Below, piece by piece: positions 34,206 through 45,992 of a stretch of 64,000 nucleotides of DNA. Numbering within the stretch: the stretch's first letter is position 1; every line of letters starts with the position of its first letter. A program made the translations under genes and the position numbers. Where the stretch lies: assembly GCA_038363925.1 (NCBI GenBank), contig JAQQWL010000002.1, forward strand, positions 1,364,001-1,428,000, given 5' to 3'. Under the pieces are notes generated by a model. That model did not search any database and was not told the DNA's origin. It saw only the letters and a list, made by a program, of their open reading frames with translations. The DNA comes from Apiospora phragmitis (taxonomy: Eukaryota > Ascomycota > Sordariomycetes > Amphisphaeriales > Apiosporaceae).

Positions 34206-35322
34206 ATGGCAGCTTCCAGCCGACTTATGCGGCCAACCGCTGCTGCCGCCACCACTCTCCTTTCGACCTCGACGAGACGAGTCGCCCCCCGAGCCCGAAC
34301 CTTCGTCTGCGAAGCAGCAACAACCGCCTCGCGCAAAGCCCACACAAGCGCGCGCCTCTCTACCAGGCGACCAGTCCTCTCTTCCACGACTGCCGCCACC
34401 TCCCGGTTAACACCGGCCGGCGGCCTCGGGCAGACCCGCAGCATCTTTATCCAGACGGAGAACACGCCCAACCCGGACGCGCTCAAGTTCCTGCTGAACC
34501 ACCGCGTGCTGCCCGAGGGCCTCTCGGCGCCCTTCCTCGAGTACCTGAACCCGCGGTCCACGATCGCGCCGCCGTATCCATCGCCCCTGGCGGCGCAGCT
34601 CATGAACATCGACGGCGTCACGGCCGTCTTCTACGGCGCCGACTTCATCACAGTGACCAAGTCCGCCGACGCCAACTGGGCGCACATCCGGCCCGAGATT
34701 TTTAGCTTGATCACCGAGGCCATCACGTCGGGGCAGGACATCGTGACGGTCAGTAAGAAGGCGGCCGTGGGCGACATCGGCGCGGACGGCAAGGCGGTCA
34801 CGGCCGAGGACGTCGAGGCCGCTAAAGCCCAGACCCCCGAGGAGCAGGACAGCTTGGCGTACGACGAGAACGACAGCGAGGTCGTCGGCATGATCAAGGA
34901 GCTGCTCGAAACGCGCATCCGGCCCGCCATCCAGGAGGACGGCGGCGACATCGAGTTCCGCGGGTTCGTCGACGGCCACGTCCACCTCAAGCTGCGCGGC
35001 GCGTGCCGGACGTGCGACTCTAGTACCGTGACGCTCAAGAACGGCATCGAGAGCATGCTGATGCACTACGTAAGTTTTCTTTCCCTCTTTCATTCTCCCC
35101 CGCATATCCTATTCTATCTTTACAAGGCGCGTATACTTTTGCTAACAGAGCATCGTTGGGCAGATCGAGGAAGTTCAAGGCGTACACCAGGTCACGGACC
35201 CGGAGGAGGAGATTGCCTTGGCCGAATTTGAGAAGTTCGAGGAGAAGTTACGGGCGCAGAAGGGCCCTGACGCTGCACCCTCGGCGTTTGGCAAGGACGC
35301 CATTGATTCGGTCCCTGGTTAA
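34206..35322 (+). CDS. nfu1: Mitochondrial iron-sulfur cluster scaffold NFU1
   Basis: NFU1 delivers [4Fe-4S] clusters to mitochondrial targets such as lipoate synthase and complex II. Exon 1 is 34206-35069 and exon 2 is 35164-35322 (340 aa). I use the acceptor before IEEVQGVHQV because it gives the usual IESMLMHYIEEVQGV junction; an in-frame upstream acceptor would add five residues. The N-terminal 75 residues are Arg/Ser/Thr-rich with almost no acidic residues, a mitochondrial presequence. The Nfu N-terminal domain starts at FIQTENTPNPDALKFLLNH. The C-terminal NifU domain is at about 225-305 (IKELLETRIRPAIQEDGGDI, LRGACRTCDSSTVTLKNGI). Its C-x-x-C binds the cluster. The frame is intact. Confidence 0.96.
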
Positions 35323-36340
35323 AGAGGGACAGGCATCACGGGTATTTAAGAGATTGTATATTAGAACCTTCCCGGTAGAGGATGGGAACATCCTCTCTTC
35401 TTGTACAGTACTCTCTCGGTGTGTTCACCCCTGAGTTCTTCATTGGATGTTAGCAGGACGCACAACATCAGGTTTGTATTGAAATAATACAAGAACAACC
35501 CTCTGTGGCTGCCTTTCTACCTACATATTCCCTATGGAACGCAAAGTAGCTGGCATAGTCGATCGCTACGTTTTGACTCAGCCTAGATATATGTGCTGAT
35601 ATACGAGCTACCCCCATTCACCACACGAGAAGGTCAAATAGGGGTAGCTCGTATATCATTATTTCGACCCTCTTCGTTTAGCTCAAACCAACTTTTCATG
35701 AAGTTCCAGGGTACCTAATGTATTCTTCATGTGTTACATGCCGACAATGACCTAGTAAATTGCTGGCGAGAGTCAAAACATCGTTGCAGCTTCGTCTAAC
35801 TTGACCCCCGTGGAAGTGAATAGACTGTGCCCTTAAACCACATTATAGCATGTTCCAGACATCGTTAGCTACGTTACGGTACATATGAGGCTTTCCTGAT
35901 GCAGATGGGTATAGTTCCTCAGGTTCCACATATACAAGGCCCCAACTCAGGACACAACCTACGATCCCTTTCCTGTCTAGATTTTGGCGAGGTCCAATGC
36001 CTCTCTGCCTGTACCCATTCATATATCAAATATATCAATGAACGAGACGATGGTGACTAATTTCTCTCAGTTGCCACGCCGCACTACCTACTGAAGGTCG
36101 ACCATGACCAGTCCTGGCATCTGGTCCAAAGTTTCCTTTTATGTATTATAATGGCTTTCCATATCCACAGATGGGACCTACCACTGCCTCTATCGTCTTG
36201 GCAGAAGGCCGTGGAACTACTTAAGTAGGACTCGTTCTCCTCGAAAACAGCAAATCCCAGTCACCTGTGTCCTTGGAATCCATGCACCTCCTGTGGGACT
36301 GGTATCTTCCCCAACGCTTCCTTCGTCAGCTAGCCAGCTA
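35323..36340. other. Intergenic with a long hairpin
   Basis: Holds the NFU1 3' flank, the 18-bp-arm inverted repeat at 35597-35658 and the left flank of the Tc1-like element. No gene is recognised. Confidence 0.45.
35597..35658. repeat. 62-bp inverted repeat with 18-bp perfect arms
   Basis: TGATATACGAGCTACCCC (35597-35614) is the exact reverse complement of 35641-35658, with a 26-nt loop. It lies about 275 bases after the NFU1 stop. It could be an mRNA 3'-end structure or a tiny MITE relic; nothing in the sequence decides between these. Confidence 0.75.
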
Positions 36341-37718
36341 AAATTGGTGTCCAATAAAATACGCACGCACCACCATTGGCCGATTTCCCTCGCCATCACC
36401 ACCCCTTTCCAGATACTAATAGTACCGCTATTTTAGTAGCTACTTTTATACAATTTACTTTATTCGAACCGTAATTGATTAAATATTAATAGTGATTATA
36501 CCAGCCTTTTACGCGACGCACAGTAGCAATGCGACGCGGGATAGAGCGTAGTAGCCGTAATATCAAAGTAGGATTTATCGAAGCCCACGCCATCTCAATT
36601 ATTTCCTTCGCATATCTCTCGTCGGTCATGTTCTCTTTCAAATATTGAAAGCGAGGCTCGATTTCGTATATCTTCGACTTAAGGGCCTTCCACACGTGTT
36701 TAATAGGGTTAAATTAGGTGAATGTGCCGGCCACTAGATAGTCCATATACCCTTCGATTCGAGGAACTCCTTCACGGCGTTGCCGCGATGAATACGCGCG
36801 TTATCCTGCATAAAAGGGTCACTAGGCTCGTAAAAAGGAAGGAGGGCAGCCTCGAGAACCTCAATATACCGGGCAGAAGTAAAGCCGCCGGCAGGAGAGT
36901 CGGGGTCTCCCGGCAGAAGATAAGGGGGCTGGTCCCGGCCTCTCTTTCCCTCTGCCACACCATTGCCCACACCATGATACTGATTCGAGGCCTGGAATGA
37001 TTCTGCGGGCTTATAAGGTCCTTTCGGAAACGTTCTGTGCTGTACCGAAAGACCCATTGGCCTGGTATGTGCGGTGCGTTCTGAATAGTGCATTCGTCTG
37101 AAAAGAAGCAAAGCAGCAGCTGTTTCATACGCGCCGGCGAGGACTAATAACGGCAAAACGCGAGCCGTTCTTTAGCGTCCTTTTTCGTCAAGAGGATGCG
37201 CTTCGCAGCGCGCCAGCGACCGACCTTCCATTTGCGAAGGTTGCGGCGTGCGGTGTTGACGGAGAAGGAGCACGGTCTCGATCCTAGCATGACATTCATA
37301 TCTAAGCAGAGCTCTCTCCAAGTAGCACGGGGCTTCCGGCGCACCAATTGAACCAGATAGCGCTCTTGCCGTGTCGATAATCTACGACGTCGGCTAGAAC
37401 CCTGCTTCCTTTTCGGTGATTTTCGTTAAATGAAGCGCTTTACGAGGTTATTAATGGTTGCTGGCCGACGCGTGCCGAACGCGTCTGCGATAACCCTCCT
37501 TGGCACACCGGCAATCGAGAGCGCGGTAATGGCCGTAATTGCGTGGGAAGAGAAATCGCCATTTGGCTTGCGATCTGCGGTCAAGATGCGGCCAAATTCG
37601 GTAATATCCATGTTGGATTAACGAAGTTATAGTAAAAGGAAGTTAAAAGGAAGGAAAAGATGATGAGATGAGATTTCTAGTGTTGGTGGTGTGTGCGTGT
37701 TTTTTTGGCACGTCACTT
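36341..37718 (-). mobile_element. Degenerate Tc1/mariner transposon with TA duplication and TIRs
   Basis: A 1,378-bp element flanked by TA (36339-36340 and 37719-37720). Its terminal inverted repeats of about 35 bp (36341-36375, 37684-37718) share CCAA-AAA-ACGCAC-CACCACCA. The differences are mostly transitions. Inside, the minus strand carries a broken transposase from ATG 37611. The size and structure are typical of fungal Tc1-like elements. The substitutions have the C-to-T / G-to-A bias expected of RIP, and the flanks of the coding part are AT-rich (36420-36490). Confidence 0.85.
36486..37611 (-). pseudogene. Tc1-like DDE transposase, inactivated
   Basis: Read from 37611 downward: MDITEFGRILTADRK and a helix-turn-helix region (ITALSIAGVPRRVIADAFG, then RRPATINNLVKRF) ending in a stop. 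It continues with RRKPRATWRELCLDM, then a catalytic-core start FFSDECTIQNA (first Asp). After frame changes comes DPFMQDNARIHRGNAV (second Asp), then WPAHSPNL and FNPIKHVWKALKSKIY. In active Tc1 relatives the last motif is DLNPIEHVWKAL. Here Asp has become Asn and the catalytic Glu has become Lys, both G-to-A changes. At least two stops and two frameshifts are present. It cannot encode a working transposase. Confidence 0.85.
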
Positions 37719-39135
37719 TACCTCTTACCCGCCACGTGTTGGGCTGGTGTCAGACCTGCACGGCTACCACTTATTTTATGTATCGTGTTCACATCCCTAT
37801 CTCATGCTTGCACCAAGTCTCCTGGTGAGTGTCCAGCCGTCAGCACGCTGGTATTTCGACAACATAAAAAGTAGGGTCTCTTCTGCTAACAACGAATTCT
37901 CATGAGGCACTGCCTCATGAAAAGAAGAAATACGTAGAAGGCTTAGTGGATAGATGCATACTAGTCTCATCGAAGATTCAAGGGAAGGAGAAGGGAGTTT
38001 CACTAAGCAAAACGACGTTGCTACTTTGTCGCCTTCCTTCTGATATCTTGCCCCATAATCAGCCGGCTGGAAGGCGGCATCAGGCGCAGTAGAGCCATAC
38101 GGAGGAACCCCATGTCGGGCCTGCGAATGACGAAAACCCCGAATATACTACGTGGTACAAACATATTACCCAACAAGTCTATTATGAATCGTTTATGGAC
38201 TTTGAAAGGCTTACTTCATCACCCGGAGGAGCCTTTGTGATTATCATTCATGCTCCCCAGAGTAGCAGTACATAGAATTATGTCTGAGGTATACAGTTCT
38301 CGCTTCAAAAATCGTACTAAGGGAGAAACCCATCATTCACTGTGATTTGATACCACTAATACACAGTACAATGTATTCAGGTAACCTGTTTGACTTCGCA
38401 AGCGACTAAATCCCTCCTGCATACCTGATATTGCGACATATCACAGTGCACCCCCAGTTGATACGTCAAACTGCCAGGCAGAACCAAAACCAGGCAAGCT
38501 TCCGACACGGGGCTCGCAGGGACATGTTTACAGTATCGGTCATGCTGGCAATGGCCCACGAGGCAATGAGAAAGAAAGCTCCTTTACCTGCATGATTACA
38601 GGTTTCGATGGAGGCCCGTCCAAGTCAATATCCATCAGATGACCAAGAAGTCGCTCTTCTCCCCTCATCAAGATCGTCTTATCTAGAGCCCGGCCTAGGG
38701 GAATAGACTTCAACGAAGTCGAGCCTCTAGGGACTTGGGGTTTCTTTGAGTTCTGTCTTCTTCCAGACCTCGAACTTCGAATGTTCCACCTGGTAACTTT
38801 AAGAGAGGGAGAGGGGCAGAGAGGGGGGAAAGAGAGAGGGGAAAGCTGGACTTTCTCTCGTAGTGCGTCGCGGGCCGTGGCTGTAACACAGCATCACGTC
38901 AAAGTCTATGCAGGCTTGGGACTTAGGTTAACGTAGGAGGTCCAACTTATCAAGGCCTCGCAGGTTTCACCGCAGAAGACGAAAAGGGCCATGGGAATAA
39001 GAATGCGACAAAAGAAAAAAGGCTTTTGCGAACCAGCAAGCACCAAACCTTAGGTTCATGGGACCATGGGCAATGGATGTTATTCATGCCCGACAGAACA
39101 GTAGCTGTCAAAACACACGCTCTGATAGAATAAAG

Positions 39136-39315
39136 TCAAAATAGGTTGTTTCCGCAGCAGGGTGTGTGGGTTGGTTTGCCGGTCAGACAGCCTCCCGTCT
39201 GCTGATCCCTTGGCGAAAAAGGCGATCGTCCAACGTACCCCAGATTTGGAGGACTAGTTGCATACCCGGATAGTATTGCTATGAAGCAGCTCAGCAAAGC
39301 AAGAGAGGGTAACAT
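39136..39315 (-). CDS. Candidate small secreted peptide (very tentative)
   Basis: ATG 39315 opens a 59-codon frame beginning MLPSLALLSCFIAILSGYAT, a plausible signal peptide with cleavage after GYA. A roughly 40-residue tail with three Cys follows (GGCLTGKPTHTPCCGNNLF). It could encode a small cysteine-containing secreted peptide. No splice sites, homologue or codon bias support it, and random frames of this size are common in this region. Treat it as a candidate only. Confidence 0.18.
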   Translation of the reverse strand: MLPSLALLSCFIAILSGYATSPPNLGYVGRSPFSPRDQQTGGCLTGKPTHTPCCGNNLF

Positions 39316-39866
39316 TGCCCGTGTCCTGTGTGTGTGCGTGGCTTGAGGAAATCCAGTTCGTGGCGACATGTCGAAAAGAGGGGCGAACCGCGAGAGGGGG
39401 GTCCACATGGGGGACGCCTCTATCATGCCACTAGGCAGACGTACGTCAAGTTGCATACTCATCGAAGGTATGCAACATCTTCCCAAGAAACTCGCCTTTG
39501 CAGAAACCCCGACCTGGACTAGATTGCGTGAAAGTATGGGAAAAGTGTGCCTGACCTGAGACTTCTGATGACATAACTTAAAGGGCCTACCGCCGGTATG
39601 GCATTCGAATTCCGTGCAGAACTGTAACCCGAGTCCAGGCATCCTTTGGTGAAAGTCACTGTTGCAAGTACGTCAGAATTGCGTGGCGTTGGCACACTTG
39701 CACGCTTACACGCACCATAAACAGCCTTCGAGCGCAGGTAAGAGAATGAATTGTGTCCAGGCCCCAAAGCCCGGGGATCTGAGGGAAACGGTTCCGGACC
39801 TCTAGTCGGTATCATCATCGCGGTAGCTGCTTGAATACTTCGACTAGAAACAAATTGGTGTGACTG

Positions 39867-39889
39867 GCTGGCTGGCTGGCTGGCTGGCT
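39867..39889. repeat. GGCT microsatellite
   Basis: About five tandem copies of GGCT/CTGG. No coding context. Confidence 0.7.
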
Positions 39890-41012
39890 TGAATTGACAG
39901 GTAACGGACGGAGAGAAGACGGACCAGCAGGGTTGGCACGGATCATCTACTGGGGCTGGGATGTCAGTTTACGACGTGCAACGTAAACATTGAGAACCCG
40001 GGTACCGAAAGACCTGGTCGCGTGCCGTGGCCCGTCTGTACTCGTTCGCCAGCAGCTCGTGGTATGATGTATCGCTTCCAAGTTGAGACATGAGATGCCA
40101 TGCGCACCGCTCTGGAGAAACAGATTGGCGGCGCCCAGGGATCTCCAGGGCATGTCCAAGTTTGTGCAAGAGATTGACGCGGCTAGATCTGTGGTGTTGA
40201 CAGCAATGGCAATAGGCCATCTGGGGCCAAGCAAAGGACCGTTCGCTCGAAATCTGGGGTAAACGCCCCCTGACCCCTAGCCCCCCTGCTTCTCATTCCC
40301 AGTGTGCAATCCCCCTGCCCCGGACCAGTAAAGTTTGAGACGAGTTGGTGCCTTCCTTTATTTGACCTTATTGCGGCTTTCGATTATTGGTACGACGGTA
40401 TCTGCAGTAAGGGAATAAGCGTGTATTGCTTCTTCGCGATGCACGTCGCTCTGCAACCATCAGGTAGGTAAGTACATGTAGTCTGCATGTCGCTCAAACG
40501 TACGTTCTGTAGGATGCCATAAACTTGAATCTTCACACGTCGAGGAATAGTGAGGGGGGAAAGTGCGCCTCCGAGTCCTCGAGTATATGTGTTGCCTACC
40601 CAGGATATATCAATTGGATGGAAGAATACAGTGCTTCATTGGTGCTGCTGCGGTCGTTCCTCGGAGACTGCTGCTGTATGCTGTGACTTGCATACATACA
40701 TACAGCGTGCATGTAGGTAATCCAGGGTATATGCATGTCTTCGTATCACCTTTTATTACTCGGGTATTATGGCTTCCAGCCCGTGATCAGTTAGAGCTAT
40801 GCGTTGCGTTGCAAATGCTACTGCCACTACTGCCAGCACTGGCAGTGAAGAAGATTGCGTTGTGGGGTATCAGAGGAGGGTGAGTAAAAGACGACGCAGC
40901 ATTGATCAAGGATAACTTGTCGCGGCGCCGACTGGTTGCAGTCGGAGGTCAGGGTGGTCTGATACTGGTTATTTCCGTTGCAACCACTACGCGCGCATAT
41001 GCAGGTTGAATA

Positions 41013-41214
41013 CAGTTACCGTTCAGAAAGATTAACCCCCTCTACTGTTTCCCGAAAATGTCAAAATACACGACGGGAATCTAGCTTCTTATAGTATATT
41101 CCAAGCCGAAAGTTGCTTTAGTAGGTTTAGATTCACCGTCTAACTATTTGACTTTTCGGGAAACAGTGGAGGGGGAGGGGGGAGAGGCGGTTAATCTTTC
41201 TGAACGGGGTACTG
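41013..41214. mobile_element. 202-bp MITE with TA target duplication
   Basis: Flanked by TA (41011-41012, 41215-41216), with long inverted arms. The left arm reads CAGTTACCGTTCAGAAAGAT; the right arm on the opposite strand reads CAGTACCCCGTTCAGAAAGA. Both go on through TTAACC, a pyrimidine-rich patch and ACTGTTTCCCGAAAA. The centre of about 80 bp is unpaired and non-coding. The CAGT terminus and TA duplication match Tc1/mariner or Fot1/pogo-type non-autonomous elements. Its ends differ from those of the Tc1-like element at 36341, so it belongs to another family. Confidence 0.82.
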
Positions 41215-44200
41215 TAGGACAATTCGACGGCGGGATTTCGCTTGGTCGCTACGCGGAGGATGCTAATCAGGGTGCCTACCAAACAAAAGAAGGGTCGTCT
41301 CTCGCGTCAGGTGAAGGTTCTTCTCAGGCCAGGGTAGCCCTCTCGGTGAATGCAAAGGAGGGTGGCATCAGCCGAGTAGCTCTTTGCTTCCCCTGCGGTA
41401 CGAGCCCCGCCTAGAAGATCGTCGGCACCATCCCATATCTTGAAATGGCAAATGCAATCCTGATTGGTTTGGCATCCCAAGAAGCTCAAGAGGGCTCACC
41501 AGAGACCACATCGTAACCGAAAGGCAACGATGTTAATAATAACAGTAGCTTTGACGTGCATACATGGCAAGAGTTGCTTGTCAGTTCTGTTAGGCCAGTA
41601 AATACTCAGAACACCGGAGGGAATCAACATAAGTTCCTGGAGAGACATCATGGCCGACAGCGGCCAGCCACGGCGGTGGTGGATGAGCCACAGGGTGTAT
41701 GCCCGCAAGCAGGTAGTATACTAGGCCTAGCAGCTTCGGCAATGAAGCGTCGGTGCAACGTGAAAGCCCAACATCGTCAGGTTTTCTTGGCCAAGATTGG
41801 GTGGTGGTGCAATCTGAGTGGCTCCGCGTGTCCCGGTTCAAGTTAGCTCAGCGGGTTGGAGACTTGGGGTGCTTACCTTACCATCCGATGTCATGGCCGT
41901 CGGGGCAAAAGTGATTTTGAATTTCTGGGTACTGTTCCAATTGAGGCTGGAATATCCGTCTGCCGTGCGACAAGGTCATGGAGAGTACGACTGTACGAGT
42001 AGGGGGGTAGAAAGCGAAAAACATCACGGGCCTCCTTGGCGGGTTAGGGGTTGAGCCGTTCGAAACGGTGTCGCTGTCAAGGAGGCCAACAAGCTCAGGC
42101 TTCTTGCCCTTGGATTGCATAGATCGGCCATTCCCACACTCTTCTTCGGACGGCAATTTATTTCGGCGCATCAGGTTTACTCCTCAGTACATACATACCG
42201 AACCAGAAGTCAGTAGGTAGGTTGGGCATTTGGCATGGAAGATTATTCGCATACCAGTACAGCTACAAGCAAGCTTCAGGGGGTTGGCTCTGCTCCCGCG
42301 CGAGGATTGGTCCATGGCAAAGGTTCTGTCAGAACGAGGAGCATAGGCAGCCAATAGACTTATTCTGGAGCACACCCTCCCGACTCATCTCAAGGCATGC
42401 CTCTTTCGAGCTTCGATCTCGAGCGGCGAGCCTGACCCGATGCCGACTAAAATTGGCATGTATCCACATGCCTAGTCGTAGGTTAGATGCTGCAAGACAT
42501 CTGCCCATCTGGCCATGAGGTAGTGGGAGGAGACCGAAGTACGACTACGAGGAGTACATCTATGTATATCTGTTGGAGGGTTCAGGGTCGATGGAGGGTT
42601 TTGGTTAGAGAAGAGTCCATCTCTGCTCCATTCTGTCAGTGCACTTTATTTATTAATGAGACTGGACTGGACTGCATTCCCCGACTTGATTACTTCTTGC
42701 CGCAACAGCTCATTGTATACGCGATTACAGCTACACAGAGTACCTACATACCTGCTCACATATCGATCCCTCACGTAACAGCCCCAGCTCTTTGTGGATA
42801 CTACTGACATCTGCACCTATCTGGGCACTGCTGATACATGCCTAGCTAGCTGCTGTCAGCAGACCTCGCCTTTAGCCAACAGTCAAACAAACAAGGTACG
42901 TAAATCCCACTCATTCGCCGTCCCAAGGTGTATTCAGGATTTTGGACTAAAGTGCAGTGCATACATTTGGCACGCCCCGCAGCCACGCAGCAGAAGAAGC
43001 GCAACTCATCATCACCTCGCCGTCAGCAGCTCAGGAAAAACGAAGCCAACGTCCACAGCTGTAACGCAGATGTGCTGCGGTGGGCCCCGTTGCTGCAAGA
43101 CGGAGACGACAGACAGACAGACAGGCTCAGCCAGCTCAGTTCACACAAGGACATTAGCATCAAGCACTAGGGGGGTGCACCCTGGCCTGCCTGCTGGGCG
43201 CTAGAGCCTGGTTCACTCCACCACCCGTCGAGGCTAAAAACCTCCAGCCACTTTGTTCGCCCAAAGTCTCGTGTGTGCCGCTGCAACGCTCTCTCCCTCT
43301 CTTGCGCGCCAGAGCTGAGCAGGGGTGGTGCAAGCTACATGCACTAGCACCGAAAAGCAGCAGTTAGTACAGTGGGAGAAGCCAGTAGACCAGGCGCGGA
43401 AGCAGAGCAAGAGCGAGCACCTGAGCACCTGAGCACCAAGTCACCAGTAGCAGTTCGTTCACCTCGATCGATTTCCCCGCTTCCCAACAGCACTTGGACT
43501 TAATTGATCGACTTCCCCGGGCCTGATTCCCTTTTAGTCAAATCCTCCCACCTTCCTCCTCCTCCTCTTCTTCTTGCCTCCCTATACTCGACCTGCTCAT
43601 TTGTCACCTTAGGAGCAGTCGCCGCAGACGCAAACGACATATCCCTCCGCCTCTCCTCCCCTCTTGTGTGGTTGGTCGGCACCGTACCTTAGCTTGGCGA
43701 CAGCGCGCGACAGACTAGACACCCTGCAACACCTTTCAACAATGGGCAGAAGCTACAACCGCGCGTAGCTCTATTTTGTTGCAATCACTCCTCGAGACCG
43801 TACTAGGCGGGAATCGCATACAGATCACGGGCGCAGAGAATACGATCAGTCCCCCCGCCCCGGCACACGAGAAAAGGCAAAGAGAGAAAAGAGAGACTGC
43901 GAGAGCGCGCGAGAGAGAGCAAAGAGAAGGCAATTAGACTGGTTTTCCACTAGAAAGACAGAGATATTGTCTACACCCTGGATTAGGAGGGAGTCAGAAA
44001 GAGAAGAAGAAAAACCGGTCCAAGGAACGCAACGCGCGTAACACCTCAGACGAGAGAAAGAGTATGCGCCCGAAGCTCTCAGGCTTTAAACTCCAGAATC
44101 GATATCACCACTCCGTATCCGACCCAAACTGTGTCCCGGCTGGCGCCCAAGGACCTCTGGACGGCATTCAGTAGTGGGATAACACCCATCGACTCTCTCT

Positions 44201-44967
44201 CTCTATCTCTGTCTATTGTTGACATTCGACCCTTATTTATCTTCATTTATTGTTCTTTCTATCCCTCAGTTGCAACCTTTAGACGGCTTTCTGCGATACC
44301 CTCTGCATAGACTTGGCGTTTCCTTTGGTTGCGGCTTCAGGCATTGGTGAGTGCAGCATCAGCTATTTCCTTGTCATCAGAATGGGCCGAGTTTGGGTGG
44401 CCCGACTTTAATCTAATCTCGTGTGATCCATGTACGGACCCGTTTCTCACGGGGCTGCGGATCCCTATGGTATAGTGGGGTTGCTGCTACGCTTTGCGGG
44501 AGAGCTCTCTCATTTCAGGGTCCGCTGGAACATTTATATTCACACGCTCTTCACTGCGCTCACAATACCGCATACATTGAATTCCCTCTCCCTCCCGGTC
44601 CTTTGGACGGTGCACCACTTTCACTAATTGTCCCGTTTGTTTTGCGATTGTTTCGGATCCTTTATTCTTCGCCCTGACATCATAACTGACTCCAAGCTCA
44701 GATTATACTTTCGCAACGGTCTCCAAAAGCATACACTACACTACAACCAAGACGCCAATTCCTGCTATTATTGTCACCTAATTGACTTTGGGCGTCTCTC
44801 TGCACTTGAGACCACACGAAGTCCCCAATTCGCCATCCTCGTTTATTTTCACTGCCCCCGTCTGTGGTCGACTGGTCCAGACAGGTCCCTTGGTGTATAC
44901 TTATTGACCGGAGAAGTCCGAAACACGCTTTGTCCTCTGCACCGAGAGCTCTACTTGTGTATATAAT

Positions 44968-45945
44968 ATGAGCTCCACCAACAACAAATCCGGCCCGGGA
45001 TCCAAGCCTGGGCAGGTTGGTTACTCTGCTATAGCTCCGAGTAATCAGTCCCTTCTTCTGGATAAACTCAACGTGCGCCGGTCTACCCCAGACTCGGAGG
45101 CTTTGGCAAGTTCGGACGACGAGGTTGATCCTCACCGTACGGATTTGCCGCAAGCTTCTATGCAACACCAGAAGCCAGTCCGCCGCGCCTCTTGGCTGAA
45201 CAACACATCACAGACGACTGTGCCGCAGCCAAGAAAAGGATCCTTCGCCAGCAGCACCATGTCACCAACCGCTTCTCATCCCAGTACCCCATCGACGGAC
45301 CCCAGTATGGGCGGGTGGGGTGCGCATACTGTCGGAAGAAGCCACCAGGGCACATCTTCTTTCCCCTGGGGCACTGGTATTTGGAATACCGATCGTAGCA
45401 AGGAGCCACCTTCACGACTTAGCGAGGTTCTACCGTCGCCCACGTCAGCTCTGCCACCCGGCATGGGCAGCGGAGGCTTGTTTGGAGGTAATGACAGTTC
45501 TCTTGGGCAGACTTCACCGGGTCCGACCGACCAAACTTCGAACTCGCAAATTCCTTTCGCCATCCCGCTCCATCCAACACCAAAGACGTATCGTTCTCAA
45601 TCTTACTCTGTGGGCCAGCTTGAGCCAGATGCCAACACGCCAACCCTCCCGTCCTCCCTGGTAGGCAGAGGCGGCCGGCCAATCGGCCACCCGGGACTGC
45701 AACACAGGCCTTCGCGGCCTAGTATGCTTAGCGAGATGTCGAGCGAGGGTGCTATGCTAGGCAAAGTAAAGGAGGTGGATGACGATGACGAGCAACAGAG
45801 TCCTCGTGGTTCAGCTCTTGCGATACACCATCAATCTGCCGAGGCAAAGACCATTGAGTTGCTTGCACGCGAGAACGCCATGCTTCGTCAGCAGCAGCAG
45901 CAACAACAGCAACAGCAACAGCAACAACAACAACAACAACAACAA

Positions 45946-45992
<47 letters not shown>

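Larger units (their letters stand above)
37719..44967. other. 7.2-kb gene-poor block
   Basis: Between the dead Tc1 element and the PSP1-domain gene. It contains a 202-bp MITE (41013-41214), GGCT microsatellite repeats (about 39867-39889), a short CAGA repeat near 43106-43122 and one low-confidence secreted-peptide frame (39136-39315). About 43,700-44,967 is pyrimidine-rich (CTCTCTCTCTATCTCTGTCT near 44,193) and probably is promoter and long 5' leader of the next gene. A 5' UTR intron is possible there (donor GTGAGT at 44347, acceptor CTCAG near 44700). I see no other gene. Confidence 0.45.

Noticed and set aside
40563..40883. 106-codon frame with hydrophobic stretches
   Set aside because: Non-ATG start, no domain, no splice continuation; probably chance.
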